A DNA stretch of 33,101 nucleotides from the NCBI GenBank assembly GCA_001632425.1, contig KV425700.1, positions 1-33,101 of the forward strand, given 5' to 3'. The notes beneath the pieces are model-generated. The model saw only the letters and a list, made by a program, of their open reading frames with translations, searched no databases and had not been told where the DNA came from. The stretch is from Neolentinus lepideus HHB14362 ss-1. Lineage: Eukaryota; Basidiomycota; Agaricomycetes; Gloeophyllales; Gloeophyllaceae. Numbering within the stretch: position 1 is the stretch's first letter; each line of letters opens with the position of its first letter. A program made the translations under genes and the position numbers. This document shows positions 9,666-21,859 of this stretch, one piece after another.

Positions 9666-12600
9666 ATGCGGATAGAGGAGTTAGTACTCGAAGGCACGAG
9701 GGTAAACTCGCTTGATATACATGTTAATTAACAACAGTCAATAGGGTTCAAATCATATCCAGTTCGGACCCAAATCACAGGATGGGACCCGTCTTTCAAC
9801 GCAATCACAGGACTGAACGGCTCAGGGAAGTCCAACATCCTTGATGCGATATGTTTTGTGCTGGGAATGACCAATACCTCTGCGGTTAGTCTAAACTAAT
9901 CGATTTTTGACTTAACCTGACTCTCCAGTAGATGCGGGCCCAGAATCAACAGGACCTCATCTACAAGCGTGGACAAGCCGGTATTACGAAAGCGAGCGTC
10001 ACGATAGTCTTCGACAATTCGGATAGGGCGACGAGTCCGCCAGGAATGGAGAACTGTAAACAGATCACAGTGACGCGGCAGGTGAGCCTTGGAAAGCTCG
10101 ATTTTGCTACGGTTATTGACTCTTTCCATAGATTGCTCTGCCAAACATCTCAAAGTACTTACTAAACGGCCACAAATCACAGCAGCACACTATACAAACA
10201 CTGTTCCAGAGCGTTCAGCTCAACATCAATAACCCGAATTTTCTCATCATGCAAGGCCGAATCACGAAAGTATGCTTGCCTCTGTATCACGTTTCCTTCT
10301 CCTGACATCCACAGGTGCTTAACATGCGCCCACAAGAAATCCTCGGCATGATCGAAGAGGCGGCGGGCACGCGAATGTTCGAGGAGCGCAAGGACAAAGC
10401 GAAGAAGACGATGGGGAAGAAGGACAAGCGCGTGCAGGAGATCAACTCGCTGCTCGCGGAGGAGATCACGCCGAAGCTCGATGCACTGCGCGCGGAGAAA
10501 CGTGCGTTCCTGCAGTGGCAAAAGGCATGTTCAGAGCTCGAGCGCATCGGGCGGCTACTGCGCGCGTGGGAGTGGACCGAGGGAAACGCGCGCGTCGAGC
10601 GTAAGCAAAGAGAGATCGAGAAGAAGGACAAAGAGATGAAGCGCGTGCAGAAGGACCGAGGGCGGTATATTAAGGAGCGCGAGGCCGCGGAGAAGCAGTG
10701 CGAGCAGCTGAATGAGCAGCGGGATAAGGAGCTGAAGAAAGGAGGCAAGTTTAAGAAGTTGGGGGAGGAGGTTGGTGAGCTCGAGAAACTGCTGGTCAAA
10801 ATCCGCACGCAGGTCGAGATCAAGGAGGGCACGATTTCTGATGAGGAAGGGAAAGTCACGGCACTGGAGAATGAGCTGAAGGAGGTGCGTATTCTCGGGA
10901 CTATCCCTTCAGCATACTAACTGTGACGTAGACTGAGCAAGCGTTGGCAGAGAAACGGGCTCAGGTGGAGCAGCTCACCACGGCCTATAACAGCATCAAG
11001 GAGAAGCACACTGAGACGCAGACTTCGCTAAACACCTCCGAAGAGCTCCTTCAGTCTCTGCTCACGGGTCTCGGTGCTAACCATGCTGGCGGTGGCGGGT
11101 ACATGGGCCAACTCGCCGACGCCAGAGCAAGGCTCGCTCACGCAAGCGCGGAGGAGGAACAGAGCAAGACGAAACTCGGTCTGAGCGAGAAGGAATTGAA
11201 GGCACTCGATGCACGCTGGAAGGAAGTGGAGCGTGAGGCGGGTGATAGCAAGAGGAACTTGAACGCGATGAAGGCCGAGCTCGAAGCATTGCGTCGTAAG
11301 GTGGAACAATCTGGGTGGAGCTCTGAAAAGGAGACGGAGGGCGAGGAGGCTTTGCAGAATGCGAAGATTGAAGTGCGGCGTTTGACCGAGGTGTGTTTAC
11401 CCTCAACAACTGTAAACCTCAGGCTCATGAATGAACTGTAGCAACGTGACGCTGTCAAGCAAAGACTCTCGTCCTTAAGCTTCGACTACACATCCCCCCG
11501 CCCCAACTTCGACCGATCTAAGGTCAAGGGTTTGGTGGCGTCGCTCATATCTCTCGACTCGACTGACTACAATAAATCTACGGCATTGGAGATCACCGCT
11601 GGAGGCAAACTGTACAATGTCATCGTCGAGGACAATAAGATTGGCGAGGATCTCCTGAAGAATGGCGGCCTCAAGCGGCGTGTCACTATTTTGCCCCTTA
11701 ATAAGATCGACAACAGCAAAATGGCTGACAATGTAAGTTATTAAACAACACAATTGGATTGACACATCGCTAATGTTTGATCCCGTCGGTTTTATAGAAA
11801 GTTCAGGCTGCTCAGAGACTGGCTCCAGGCAAAGTGCGGCTTGCGCTCTCGTTAGTTGGCTATCCAGAGGAAGTCAGCAACGCAATGAACTTCGTCTTCG
11901 GGAAGACGCTCATTTGTGACGATGCCCAATCCGCCAAGCTAGTAACTTTCTCGAAGGAAATTGGTGGCGCACGGTCTGTGACACTCGATGGAGATGTCTA
12001 CGACCCTTCAGGCACTCTTACCGGTGGCGCTGCGCCAAATGCGAGTGGCGTTCTGGTGAAGGTCCAGGAGCTTCTGGATGCCGAGGCCAAGCTGAACGAG
12101 GCGAAAGGCAGGCTCGGGACTTTGGAGAGGGAAGAAGAACAGAGCCGGCCAGGGAGGGAGAAGTGGAGGAAGCTTGTTCGGGAGCTAGAGATAAAGGAGC
12201 ACGAGTTGCACCTCTTGGAGGAACAGGTCGGAGGAAGCAATGCATCTAGGGTATGCCCAACTACTTCATTGCAATACGCTCGACTGACGCTACTTCTCTG
12301 ATAGCTCGGTACCCAGATTGAGGGACTGAAGACCACGATCTCTGAGCTGAAGGCGGCGGTTCAAAAAGCGAAGGAGAAGCAGAGGGCCGCTCAGGACGAG
12401 TGCAAGAAACTAGAGAAAGACATGGACGAGTTTAAGAACAACAAAGAAGGCAAGATTGACGAGCTCAAGGTAAGAAGGCCTGATTGTAGTTCAAAGTGAT
12501 CGACTAACGCAAGTCTCAAATAGGCCAACATTTCCAAACAGAAAGCTGCACTCCAGAAGCAAGCTGTTGTGGTCAAAACGCAACAGAAGGAAGTCCATAC

Positions 12601-14018
12601 TGCGACGCTTGAGTTAGGTATGCTTAACTCGCGTCCACGATTGCGGCGATTAGCTAACTTATTCCTACAGAGCAATTCGAACTGGATATCGAGACAGCTA
12701 AGGGTAACTTGGACGAAGCCCGCTCTGGTATTGAACAACTGCGGCAGGACCTTGATGAACTGACAGAAGAGCTCGCGAAGCGTGAGGTGAGCAGTTTCAG
12801 TTCCCCTTCCTGCCACAGCGTTCTCATCGATGGATCGAAAGGCGGCTCATGCGAAGGCCGAGGCTAAGCTTCGGGAGGAGCGAGCAACATTGACCCGCTT
12901 TGACAATGAACTCAAGGAGCTCGATCGTGTCATCCAAGAAAAGAAGCAAGCCCTGTCTGATGCCGATCTTGCGCTGAAGAAGTTCGAGCACGACATGCAG
13001 ACACTATCCAAGGAGAAGACAGCGGCGAGCAACTTCGTCGCGAACCTGGAGAAGATGCACGAATGGATAGTAGAGGACCATGAGTGAGTGTCCTGTCTTC
13101 CTTCACTACAAGCACCTCGTTGACAGTGCTCCCTCAGGCTGTTCGGCAAGGCGGGGAGCCAGTACGACTTCACGTCCGTGGACATCCACACACTGAAGGA
13201 TAAGGCCGCCGAACTCGAGGAGCAGCAAAGGGGGATGAAGAAGAAGGTTAACCCCAAGGTACTGAACATGATCGACAGCGTGGAGAAGAAGGAAGCGGCG
13301 CTGAAGAAGATGTTGGCGACTGTCATGAAAGACAAGGAGAAGATCGAGGAGACAATCGAGGAGCTGGACCGATACAAGCTCGATGCCCTGGAAAGTACGT
13401 GGAAGAAAGTCAACGGGTACGTGCTCACCACGTTGGTACATTGATTGTGGACTGACTCGTCGCAGCGACTTCGGTGGTATCTTCGCTGAGCTCCTGCCGG
13501 GTAACTTCGCGAAGCTACAACCGCCGGAGGGACAGGATCTCACAAAGGGTCTCGAAGTGAAGGTCCAGCTCGGAAGCGTCTGGAAGCAAAGTCTGACAGA
13601 GCTCAGTGGTGGTCAACGGTAACGTCCATTCGCGTGTCAATCCACATCTCCAGCTCATACAAGAAATTAAATACACAGTTCGCTTATCGCCCTCTCCCTA
13701 ATCATGTCCTTGCTTCAGTTCAAGCCCGCGCCAATGTACATTCTCGACGAGATCGACGCCGCGCTCGACCTTTCACACACACAGCACATCGGGCAGCTCT
13801 TCCGCACGCGCTTCAAGGGCTCGCAGTTCATAGTCGTCTCGCTCAAGGAGGGGCTGTTCACCAACGCAAATGTGTTGTTCCGCACACGGTTCAGGGATGG
13901 CACATCGATTGTGGAGCGAACGGGCCAGCGGTCGACATCGGCATTGTACGCTGGGGAGAAAGATGCAGATGATGGTGATAGGGCACTATGGAGGGCACGG
14001 AGGGTGGCGTCGCGATGA
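9666..14018 (+). CDS. SMC2: SMC2, condensin core ATPase subunit
   Basis: Nuclear ATPase that pairs with SMC4 in condensin and compacts mitotic chromosomes. Fifteen exons join in phase: 9666-9693, 9745-9884, 9932-10081, 10132-10269, 10315-10884, 10932-11390, 11442-11732, 11798-12250, 12305-12469, 12524-12617, 12671-12786, 12842-13083, 13138-13416, 13466-13618, 13679-14018. The product is 1205 aa, a normal SMC2 length. Walker A GLNGSGKS is at residues 32-39. Two long Lys/Glu-rich coiled coils flank a hinge at about 500-680 that contains the glycine-rich TLTGGAAP. The ABC signature LSGGQR ends at 1093 and Walker B ILDEID is at 1114-1119. The N-terminus [14 protein letters not shown] is diagnostic of SMC2 rather than SMC1, 3 or 4. 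Intron 1 (9694-9744, 51 nt) needs a GC donor to give the conserved EGFKSY. Other introns are 45-65 nt. Confidence 0.96.
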
Positions 14019-14082
14019 CACTCGTGGTATATAGAGCGCGCACAGGTTCCTTGCTGTTATCCTTGTATATCGTGGTGTAGGA

Positions 14083-14714
14083 TTATTCGATGATTATTGT
14101 AACCACCATCGCTATGCATGCAAGTGCGACGTAAGGCGATAACCGTTCTCCTGCTAGTTTGTGAGTACCAATGCTGAATGGCAAACTAGATATGACCAGG
14201 ACAGCAGTCGAAGAGCAGCGATCGCACTTCGCCGCCACGACTAGGGTAAGGACCCTCCACAGGGTCAGGGCACCTACCCCGACCCGTGCTTGCTGCAGTG
14301 CGCTGACATCTTCGAGGCACCGAGATAGCCGTATGAACAAATGGACCAAAAATTCAGATATGTATGTCTCGTCAGACAAGGCACAGATGTGCGGGAAGCC
14401 CAGTCAATGGTCCTTGGCTGTCCTGGGACTGTCCCATCTCGTGATGCAATTAAGTAGCACACTCACCGATTCTTGCAGACATCCAGAGGAGCCCAAGGAA
14501 TCTATGCATAGCAATTAGAAAGACCACTTGCATCATGGATCTCTACTTACCCTTCCTTATTCCTGTCAATCAGACGAGGGGCGACCGCACGGATATACGT
14601 GCAAGTACAGATCATTAATAGTATGACCAGGAGCAGAGATTCAAAGTTGAACAAGGCCGACTAGTGTTTGTTCAGCAATTCGTGTCAACCGACGATGGAC
14701 ATTAAACGCACCAT
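14083..14714 (-). CDS. Kish/TMEM167 small Golgi membrane protein
   Basis: Homologue of the TMEM167 (Kish) family, short two-span proteins of the early secretory pathway. Four exons: 14712-14714 (ATG only), 14551-14660, 14467-14501, 14083-14150. They encode 71 aa, against 72 in animals. The conserved start [10 protein letters not shown], the first hydrophobic span with CTCTYIRA, the loop APRLIDRNK, the motif [15 protein letters not shown] and the second span AMVVTIII are all present in order. The first intron splits directly after the start codon. The last intron is 316 nt, far longer than any other confident intron here. Exon 2 alone lacks an ATG, so an ORF scan misses this gene. It is tail to tail with SMC2, 64 bp apart. 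Confidence 0.93.
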
Positions 14715-15182
14715 TGGTGAAGCAGCGTCACGATGAAGTTGGAAGCATGTTGCAGACTGTGTGATGAAGGGCAAACGAATACTTACATAAGCACTACGTG
14801 GTACGCATCACGTGCCGTTGCATTGTCACGCTACCCATGCCACAATAGTACTTCAAGCTGCACCTCATGCAGTCGCGTGAAGGTTTATAATAATATAGCA
14901 TTTGAAAAAAATTTGAACTCAAATTCTCTGGATTAAGTACTTGTACTGCAAACGTTTGGACACTTGCCAGCGACTCTTAAGTATCTAATCGAAGCCCACG
15001 GCTGATCAAGATATGAGACCTCACGAACTACATAGGATATTCCTGGTTGGAGATATGAATCGGATGGACATGCCACATCGGGACTCCTTAATAATACAAC
15101 CTTCAGCTTAATGTCAGTTCTGGAAGATGAAAGAAAATGCAAGTGTCGTATCGATCTAGTATCGTCTCGACTGCGACAAAGG
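14715..15182. other. Intergenic region upstream of the Kish gene
   Basis: 468 bp between the start of the Kish gene and the stop codon of the S9 peptidase gene, both on the minus strand. It should hold the Kish promoter and the peptidase 3' UTR. An AT-rich stretch lies at 14888-14935. No further gene or distinct element was seen. Confidence 0.5.
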
Positions 15183-17424
15183 TTACTCTATTCCAAGAAC
15201 ATCACAATAAAAGGCATACTCCTTCTCTAGCGCTGCCTTCATGTTTTCTGCCTTGCGGAATCCATGACCCTCCCCTTCGAATATTATGCATTCCACCTTA
15301 CCGCCGTTCTTCCTGATGGTGTTCACAATGACTTCAGCTTGAGATGGAGGTACAACGACGTCTGCGGAGCCTTGCAAGATCTACGTTATAAGACATAAGT
15401 AGGTTCAGGTACTTATCTTGAACGTCTCGACACAACACTCACCAGTAACGGAGCCTTGATCTTTTCGGCGTGGAACACGGGTGATCTATCACGATAAACA
15501 TCAGGGATGTCCGCAGCGCGACCACCCATCAGCTTCTCCATTCGCCTCGACTCATACTTGTGCGTATCTTCGTCCAGCTTCCTCATATCAGAAATGCCAT
15601 ACAGAGAAGTTCCAGCGGCAAATGCATCCGGGAACGTGCAGAGCGCAGCCAACGCAGTGAATCCGCCAGCCGAGGGTCCACGTACCACCGTCCGTTTCGG
15701 ATCGATGAGCTGCAGCGAAGAGAAGTGCTCAGCAGCTCTGACGCAATCCTCGACATCCACAACGCCCCACTGTCCCTCGAGCCTCTCACTGGAAAGAAGA
15801 TGTCAGCCGTGCCTGTCAAAGACGTCTGACAGATACCTACATGTACTTTCGACCGTATCCAGAGGATCCGCCATAGTTCACGTCGAGCCTGTTCGAGAAT
15901 TGGAGTATTCATCCATAGAGTATATGGGTAGCACGTACCAAGCCCAGCCACGACTTGTGAAATACTGCTTCTTCCAGTCTAACGCCTGATTTTCTTTGGA
16001 GGTGGGACCTCCGTGCGCATTCACAACACAGGGTGGCTTCTCCCCCTCGATGTTAGATCCGGCGTACTGTGGGTTGGTTGGCGGATAGAAGACAACATGA
16101 AGGGGCTGACCATTCGGGGTCAATGCAAGGGACCTCGGCTGAGGCACGGAGATCAGTGCAGCTGGGTATGAGGGACCTGGACCCGAGGATGCCGAGTGGA
16201 GAGGAGCGAAGTCAAATCGTGAGTCGCGCTTTGACAAGGTACAGAGGATGATATTTTCCGCTTCGGTACTCTTCGATCCAACAAAGACGATGCTATCTTC
16301 GGAGAGTCGCTGTACCCAGGCAACATTGACATAGGGGCATTCCAAGTCCAATTTAGCACCGCTCTCCATATCTATCTTATATAGCACGCTGCGACCACCC
16401 CTAGTAGCGCTAAGGATCAGAGTTTTCCCGTCTATTGCAGCACCAGGTGACGGCCCCAGTCGAGAAGAGGGTTCGCTGAAGTCTTCGGCAGTGGGCGTGG
16501 CAAGCACGGGCTTCGCCCTGGCAGCCAAAACATCATATTCCCATGGATTTTGATAGCCAGACTCGTCAGAATTAAAAACGAGGCGCTCACTGGAGGCCCA
16601 GAAGGGGTACATGACCCCAATGCGACCATTTTTACCGCCTATGTAGCGTGTGTCAGTCAGTTCCCAAGACCCCTTTGAGACATCGGCCTTCGCAGCATAT
16701 ATTTCAGACCCTTCCCAAGGCATGTCAGGAAGATTCCATTGATGCCAGGCGAGATAGCGTCCATCTGGAGAAAAACGCGGTGCAGTGTAGAAGTCCGCGC
16801 CAGCTACAATATGAGACACCTGCTTTCTCTTGATGTCAACGGCGCACAGGGTTGTGACAACGTCCGCAGGGGAAGGATGAGTGTGATCTTCCAGGATCGC
16901 TACGAGAAAACGACCATCGCCAGGATATACGGTGAAATCAGCGAAATGATGATTGCTGTTCTCTGTAGAATTTACGGTGAGCCTGTTGTGAATTTGAAGA
17001 ACAAAGATCATACCAGGCGTGATAGGCTCAGGTTCCTCGTCTCCACGAACTTGATAGATACGACCATCGACGGCGTTGGAGAAATAGGTGATACCGTTGT
17101 ACACAATCGCAGCAGCCCCGCCGTAGCCCTGCACGGAAGTGCGTGCATCCCACTTCCTTCCGAAGATTTCATGGCTAGTATCACTCCTAACGACTACACA
17201 TCGGCCACCTTCGGACGGCCTGGCTTCAACATGGTATGGAATGGATCGAGCTGCGTCCACAAAGAGGTGAGTTATAGTGGTGGTCTGATATAGTCTCTTT
17301 CAGTCTTTCATGGTTGCATCGCAAGCGCTGACAAACTATGGTTGAGAGTACCGACCTTTTGAGTGATTGCCTCTGCCGTGATGGGCGACAACCAAATGCC
17401 GTACGGCGCTGATAGTCTTGACAT
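15183..17424 (-). CDS. S9-family serine peptidase (prolyl-oligopeptidase / acylaminoacyl-peptidase type)
   Basis: Predicted serine exopeptidase or oligopeptidase acting on short peptides. Six exons join in phase: 17356-17424, 17014-17284, 15939-16962, 15841-15888, 15443-15788, 15183-15380, giving 651 aa. The N-terminal two thirds form a beta-propeller with TolB/WD-like repeats (for example APRFSPDGRYLAW). The C-terminal alpha/beta-hydrolase domain carries the oxyanion region HGGPTS, the motif NYGGSSGYGR, the nucleophile Ser510 in GPSAGGF, Asp593 in GSADVV and His625 in GEGHGF. There is no signal peptide, so it is probably cytosolic. The start was chosen because MSRLSAPYGIWLSPIT matches how this family begins. 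The first splice junction (17285-17355, donor GTCGGT) is the least certain. The exact peptide preference is unknown. Confidence 0.9.
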
Positions 17425-18259
17425 CTTAGGGCTTTGTGGTGACCTTCGAGATATACTGTATGCCGTTCAGAGGCACTGGGATGGTATTGGCTTATGGAAT
17501 CTTCTTATGCTGGTTTCTGAATATCGACCGAGTCATCCGTGATATCTCCATGAGGAAGCATAGCGTACGTCGTACATCACTTTTGCGCAAGTATAGGAGC
17601 GCTGAACACAAAGACACAGCAAATGCTTCCAGATAATTCTTATTCCAGTGCGTTTGCCACATTTGTGTGAAACGGGAGATTTGGACTTTTCCTCTTGTCC
17701 TCGGTTCACCCTCTATCTTACACGCAGTGACTGGCTTTCGTTGTGCTGTTGGTTATGCTCTTCAATCTCGAATGAGGGACCATGCTTTCGATAGTCGTCT
17801 GCTACCCTGAATTCCTGGAAGAGGGCTGTCTGTTTGTTAGCGAGCTCACGGAGTCGCGAAAATAAGATGGTCAGTATGTGCCTTTACGTGCTATGGCTAT
17901 TTTCCGAATCGTGCACAATATTGTGGGTACTGTTACCTGATTCCAGGGGGGTAGGTGAAAGTAATAATACGGAAGGCGATATTAAGCACGACATGTTACA
18001 GTATCGCTCAGTAGCACTTGTCGTTCTTAACTTGGCCTTCTGCTCTACTTAGTGTATCGATCGAGGCTCGTCGAGGCTCCTCGCCGGCGACCTCTTCGTC
18101 GTCTGCATGAACAAAGAGTGGCGTGAGTCAGGCCGCGGTCGGAGCGTTAGCGCGCCGTAGCAATGCGTAATAGACGCGTGGACCGTGATATATAAACGAC
18201 TAGCTGTGTGGACAGCGAGGCTAAGCTCTTGAACAACATCCACATCCTGCCAGCGCGCA
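17425..18259. other. Divergent promoter region, S9 peptidase / Argonaute
   Basis: 835 bp between the start codons of two divergent genes. Short ORFs such as 17436-17636 have no recognisable content. Near the Argonaute side are an ACGCGT hexamer (18174-18179) and a TATA-like box (18189-18196). Confidence 0.5.
18189..18196 (+). promoter_or_regulatory. TATA box candidate for the Argonaute gene
   Basis: TATATAAA, a full match to the TATA consensus, lies 64-71 bp before the Argonaute ATG in a locally GC-rich region. This spacing suits a short fungal 5' UTR. Confidence 0.5.
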
Positions 18260-21200
18260 ATGAGCAATCAAGGTCCTCGAGGTCAAGGCGGCCGGGGAAG
18301 AGGTCGCTGCACAGGTAATCCTCCTCGGGGCGGTCCATCTCAAGGTGGGCATGCTCCCAGCGGTCCACCTAGAGGCGGAGCACCTCAAGGTGGTCGAGGT
18401 GGCCCTCCTCGTACTGGGGACGGCTCTGACACGGGTCGCGGTCGCGGCAGGGGTAGAGGCGGAGGCAGCAGTGGACAAGCTAGTCCGGTAGCCTCTGTCG
18501 CTGGGGACAGAGGGTTCGGTGGGCAGAGACGCGGCGTGCGAGGTAGAGGAGATAGGGGTAGTCCCGCTGCTTCCTCTGTGGGTACTCGCGATGGTGGACC
18601 TCCTGGCGGCACCATCTTCGCAGCCAACATCCCCGCCGTCGTAGATCGCCAGACAAATGCTGCGGCCGATCAGCTCGTTGCTGCCTTCAAGGGACTCACC
18701 ATCTCACCCGATCGTCCTCTCCGTCCTGGATACGGTACATTAGGCAAGCAAATTACCCTTCGGGCGAACTTCATGCCTGTGAAAGTACCTAAGGGTACGA
18801 TGTATGACTACACGATCGCAATATCTCCCTCCATTAGGGGCGGCGAGAAGCGACGGCTTTTCGACCTCATCGAGGCGCAGCCTGAATACCAGGCACATCA
18901 GAACTATATCGCTCACGACCGTGGCGAGCGACTCGTATCTGCTAAGCGCCTACCGGATCCCCTGACTATGCGCATTCCGTACTTCGAGGAAGGCCAACCC
19001 GGTCCCGGACAAAACGCTAAAGTCTATACCGTCGAGATCACATACCAAAGAGATCTCGATATGGGACAACTAACTCAGTGAGTGGCATATCTGAAAGTTT
19101 TTTTCGTGCGTCGAAAACCTGACTGGGGTTTGCAGAAACCTCGAAGGTGACGCTGTTCAGCGCGACCTTGATCTCGCGCCTCTGCTCTCGGCGTTGAATA
19201 TCGTCCTGCAACAACATCCTTCGCATGCTGGGATTCGGGTTGGCAAGAACAGATACTTTTTCCCGAGCGGACGTGGCATACCGATCGCCCAAGGTGTGGA
19301 AGCGTTCCAGGGCTTCTTCACATCCGTTCGACCTACGTACAAGCAGCTGATGGTCAACGTCAACGTGGCTATGACTGCGTTCTACATACCGGGAAATCTC
19401 GCAGAGGCCATGCTCGAGTTTCAGCAAAACACAAGGGGCGGTATGCCGAACTCATTCGCCAGGGATGTGAAGATTACGACTATGCATCTAGGTTACAAAC
19501 GGCGATATAGTATCAAGGGGATTGGCAATAGTACGGCGAGACGAACAACGTTCCCGTGTGAGGAGCTGGGAGGGACTGTGTCGGTTGAGCGCTTCTTCAA
19601 AGAAAGTGAGACAATGGGATATGCTCCTGAATGTTAGAGTATCCAACTGATACTTCCCCAGAATATAACAGAGTCCTCCGCCATGCTGATGACTTACCGG
19701 TTATCAACGTCGGGGCTAGGAGACCTACCTGGCTCCCGGCCGAAATATGCGATATCGTGCCGGGACAGCCATACGGAAAGCTGAACGACCAAGAGACAGC
19801 ACAGATGATTCGCTATGCATGTCAACCTCCAGCAGTAAACGCGAACGCGATCATGTCTAGGGGCCTCGGGGTTCTGGGGCATCATCCGCCACAGAATCCT
19901 CTGAACGGGTTTGGAATTTCCATCGTGCCGGAGATGACTGTTATACCGGGGCGAGAACTACCTGCTGCCCGTGTCGCGTACAGCTCCGGCGCTCCGCGCG
20001 TCAGTAACGGCAGCTGGAATATTTTGCAGTCCAGGTTCCAGAAAGGTACTAATCTCGGTACGTGGTGGGTTTTAGTCGTGCGAGACGGCCCGCGTGACGA
20101 ATTCAACGGGCGCAATGACCCGAGACTCATCTCGTTCCTTCAAACATTCGCTAGGAAGTGTCAAGACGCAGGACTTGCAGTACCGTCTGTGCCTCAGATT
20201 TTCAGCACCCCACAGCTTCTTTCACCTCACAGAGACAGGAACCGGACCGAGTCTCTGCAAATGATTCAGCGAGCCATCCAAGAGAAGGTTGACGCCACCC
20301 ATGGCAAACCCAGTTTCATTCTTGTCTTACTCTCTCTTCGAGACAACTTCATCTATCCCGGTATCAAGCGCATCGGTGACGTCCTGTTAGGAGTGCAGAC
20401 TGTTCATATGCTCCTCAGTAAGGCACTCAAGGATAGGGGGCAAGATCAATACTTCTCCAACGTGGCGCTGAAGGTCAATATAAAGCTGGGCGGCATGAAC
20501 CACCTACTAGACAGGCAAGATATTGGATGGCTTACGAGTCAGAAGACTATGCTAGTCGGCATGGATGTCACGCATCCGGGCCCGAAGAGTATTCCTGGTA
20601 CACCGTCCATTGCGGCCGTTGTTGCCAACGTGGACGATAACTTTGTTCAGTACCCGGCAAGTCTTCGCCCGCAGGAAAGTCGAACTGAGGTAAACCATCC
20701 AGTTGTGGCACCCGCGCATCGCGTTGCATACTAAGGGGCCACTGTAGATGATCCAAGAGCTTCAAGATATGATGATAGAGAGGCTGAAACTATACGAGAA
20801 GAGAAACCGACGACTTCCAGATAGGGTCATTGTCTTCCGTGATGGAGTGTCCGAGGTTCGTGTCGCTTCGTACTAATGGCCCTGATTGCAGCTCTCACTA
20901 CATTATCCTGGGCATGTTCTGCAGGGTCAGTACGACTTGGTCAATCGCGAGGAGCTGCCCCAAATCCTGGAAGCCTTCAAGAAAGTGCGACAGTCGCCTG
21001 CGTACCGCCCTAAGCTTACCATAGCTATATGCGGAAAGCGACACCATGCTAGATTCTATCCCACCGACTCGCAATACGCGGATAGGAACGGCAATACCCG
21101 CCCAGGCACCGTTGTCGATAGAGGCGTCACCGAAGTCTTCGGCTTTGACTTCTATCTCCAGGCGCACGCTGGACTGCAGGGCACCGTCAAGGCAACCCAC

Positions 21201-21515
21201 TACGTCGTGATCTACGATGAGAACAAATTCCAGGCAGATGTGCTGCAGCAGGGAGCTCACACACAAAGCTACCTGTATGCCAGAGCTACCAAGGCGGTCA
21301 GTCTGATACCCCCCGCCTACTATGCTGATCTTGCGTGCGAGAGGGGACGGTTCTATATCAACGAGTTCCTCAACTTGGGTGACGACAGAGCATCCAGCAC
21401 GGGTGGCACGAGACAGGATCGAGATGAAGCTAGAAGGAGAGCCTTTGATGATGCTAGGCGTGCATGGGGCGAAGGCCTTCATCCCGATGTTAGGGAGACC
21501 ATGTTCTACATTTGA
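18260..21515 (+). CDS. Argonaute, RNA-silencing effector
   Basis: Small-RNA-guided nuclease of the RNAi pathway (QDE-2/Ago-like). Five exons: 18260-19077, 19136-19605, 19662-20689, 20748-20855, 20925-21515; 1004 aa. Residues 1-120 are a low-complexity RGG/RG-rich tail, as in many Argonautes. Then follow ArgoN, L1, PAZ (about 270-420), L2, MID and PIWI domains. The PIWI tetrad is complete by position: Asp731 in MDVTHPG, the Glu finger Glu772 in SRTEMIQEL, Asp804 in FRDGVSEGQ, and His900 in ATHYVVIYDEN. Slicer activity is therefore likely. The protein ends METMFYI-like (RETMFYI), as Argonautes do with a hydrophobic tail. Exon 5 has a second in-frame acceptor 33 nt upstream. The ATG at 18260 is the first in frame and leads directly into the RGG tail. 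Confidence 0.96.
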
Positions 21516-21859
21516 TAAGCTGAGAGTTTATCATGGTCGTGTCTAACATACCTTTAGGACGTTGGTGTGAGACTACATGTCCGCGTCTGCTATCCAGGTA
21601 GAATGATCGTATGAATAGTATGCTACATTGGCAGACGCTACCGATACATGTATGCTATGAATATAGATAGACTGTGTTCGGAGATAAAAAAAAATGGAAT
21701 GGGTATAGAAAGAAATTGTGGTCTATAGGATGTCTTCAGAAAAGTGGCGTAGGAGAAACAGTCGACCGTGGAGAATCAGGAGAAAATGTAACATCGATCT
21801 CTCCTCCGTACCTATCAACGAAGCTTCAGCCATGACGGAGGAATGCAGCCATGGCCCGC
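21516..21859. other. Convergent 3' region, Argonaute / alpha-amylase
   Basis: 344 bp between two convergent stop codons. An A-tract (AAAAAAAA at about 21686-21693) and AT-rich sequence fit 3' UTR and polyadenylation regions. No gene was seen. Confidence 0.5.

Noticed and set aside
10287..10859. Minus-strand ORF of 190 codons inside SMC2
   Set aside because: Ser-rich shadow of the Lys/Glu-rich coiled-coil coding strand.
14171..14518. Plus-strand ORF of 115 codons over the long Kish intron
   Set aside because: No domain and no supporting structure; it overlaps confirmed exon 3 of the Kish gene on the other strand.
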